Source of the DNA: Woeseiaceae bacterium
Lineage (GTDB): Bacteria; Acidobacteriota; Vicinamibacteria; Vicinamibacterales; UBA823
DNA length: 6,167 bases
Direction of reading: 5' to 3'
NCBI GenBank assembly: GCA_002696705.1
Contig: NZSH01000030.1
Span: 23,609-29,775 of the forward strand
Positions 5,745-6,167 of the stretch are shown here, piece by piece. The position numbers and the translations under genes were made by a program. The notes beneath the pieces are model-generated. The model saw only the letters and a program-made list of their open reading frames with translations, did not search any database and was not told the DNA's origin. Position 1 is the first letter of the stretch. The number at the start of each line of letters is the position of its first letter.

Positions 5745-6167
5745 TCAACGAAGCTTGCCGATAAGCAACCTAAGTATCTCGGCATAGTCTTGATCGGCTT
5801 GCGCATACAAGTCACTCACATCCAGCGCGACTTGCTGGCCACCACGATTGACGCTATCGCGAGGACCCTCAGTAGCCGACCCAGCTTGCAGTCCATCGGC
5901 ACCAAAATCGTCCACGAAAAAACGTGCTTCGGGATCCGAAGCACTACTTAAATCTATGTAGGCATTTCGATAGTCCCCATTGTCCAGCATCCCACTCATA
6001 ATGAGTGGCGCTGAATACGGGGCCGAAACAGCCAACACTTGAACACCAGAAAAATAAAGAGCCGCAACAAAATGGTTTTCCTTGCTCGGGTCTTGCGCAG
6101 CGATAGCACTCAACCCCTGATCGTCCATAAGTTGCTTTAACTGCTCTACTAAGGATGCAGAGCTTGT
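5745..6167 (-). CDS. Hypothetical protein, 5' part cut by the window edge
   Basis: I do not recognise a named family. The frame is open from the TGA at 5747-5745 to the last base of the window, giving at least 140 C-terminal residues. An ATG at 6128 exists, but the frame continues without stop for 13 more codons beyond it (visible LVEQLKQL just upstream of that Met), so the real start lies outside. The visible part is soluble-looking and cysteine-free. It reads as an amphipathic helix (LVEQLKQLMDDQGLSAIAA), a hydrophobic FVAALYFSGVQVLAVSA strand pair, a NAYIDLSSA strand, a FFVDDFGADGL segment, and an acidic C-terminal helix ending in LLIGKLR. It weakly recalls, from memory only, a hypothetical family seen in Acidobacteriota genomes that often has a secretion signal; that end is not visible here. 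The gene precedes tRNA-Val on the same strand. Confidence 0.75.
   Translation of the reverse strand, partial: TSSASLVEQLKQLMDDQGLSAIAAQDPSKENHFVAALYFSGVQVLAVSAPYSAPLIMSGMLDNGDYRNAYIDLSSASDPEARFFVDDFGADGLQAGSATEGPRDSVNRGGQQVALDVSDLYAQADQDYAEILRLLIGKLR

Noticed and set aside
5745..6128. Complete 127-residue gene starting at the ATG at 6128
   Set aside because: The frame is open for 13 more codons to the window edge and the extra residues continue a helix, so the ATG is most likely internal.
1..6167. CRISPR array, insertion sequence, prophage or toxin-antitoxin module
   Set aside because: No regularly spaced repeats, transposase or integrase motifs, or paired small genes were seen on either strand.

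Overview
The window looks like ordinary bacterial chromosome with a strong nucleoside and nucleobase salvage theme. It is tightly packed, of moderate GC by eye (roughly half), and holds six complete protein genes, one tRNA gene and one gene cut by the right edge. There is no transposase, integrase, phage gene or CRISPR array. The proteins do not fix a taxon. The truncated protein at the right end resembles, from memory only, a hypothetical family I associate with Acidobacteriota, so an uncultured member of that group is a low-confidence guess.

Layout. Positions 1-1479 (+) encode a hydrolytic NAD(P)-dependent aldehyde dehydrogenase of the YcbD / ketoglutarate-semialdehyde type. It runs head-on into, and overlaps by 4 bp, a two-gene minus-strand operon: a divergent RpiB/LacA-family protein (2812-2177) followed 20 bp later by deoxyribose-phosphate aldolase deoC (2156-1476). 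Divergent from that operon, across about 94 bp, is hypoxanthine phosphoribosyltransferase (start most likely 2907, end 3440). It converges, with a 10 bp gap, on a minus-strand amidohydrolase of the MTA/SAH/adenosine deaminase type (4857-3451) that has a hydrophobic, signal-like N-terminus. A 91 bp divergent spacer separates this from uracil phosphoribosyltransferase upp (4949-5572). Then come a small hairpin, a minus-strand tRNA-Val(CAC) (5716-5642), and the 3' part of an unidentified minus-strand gene that is still open at the right edge.

How the genes could work together (inference). The amidohydrolase would deaminate adenine nucleosides or thio-nucleosides to inosine-type products, possibly outside the cytoplasm. 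Hypoxanthine or guanine released from nucleosides would be recaptured by Hpt, and uracil by Upp. Deoxyribose phosphate would be split by DeoC into glyceraldehyde-3-phosphate and acetaldehyde, and the aldehyde dehydrogenase is a candidate for oxidising that aldehyde. Nucleoside phosphorylase and phosphopentomutase, needed to close the route, are not in the window.

The most interesting gene is the RpiB/LacA-like one. It carries an extra N-terminal domain of about 45 residues resembling the N-terminal segment of EutQ/EutT-type microcompartment-associated proteins, and it lacks nearly all catalytic residues of ribose-5-phosphate isomerase B. Paired with deoC, it recalls the enzyme content of 'sugar phosphate utilizing' bacterial microcompartment loci, although no shell gene is visible here.
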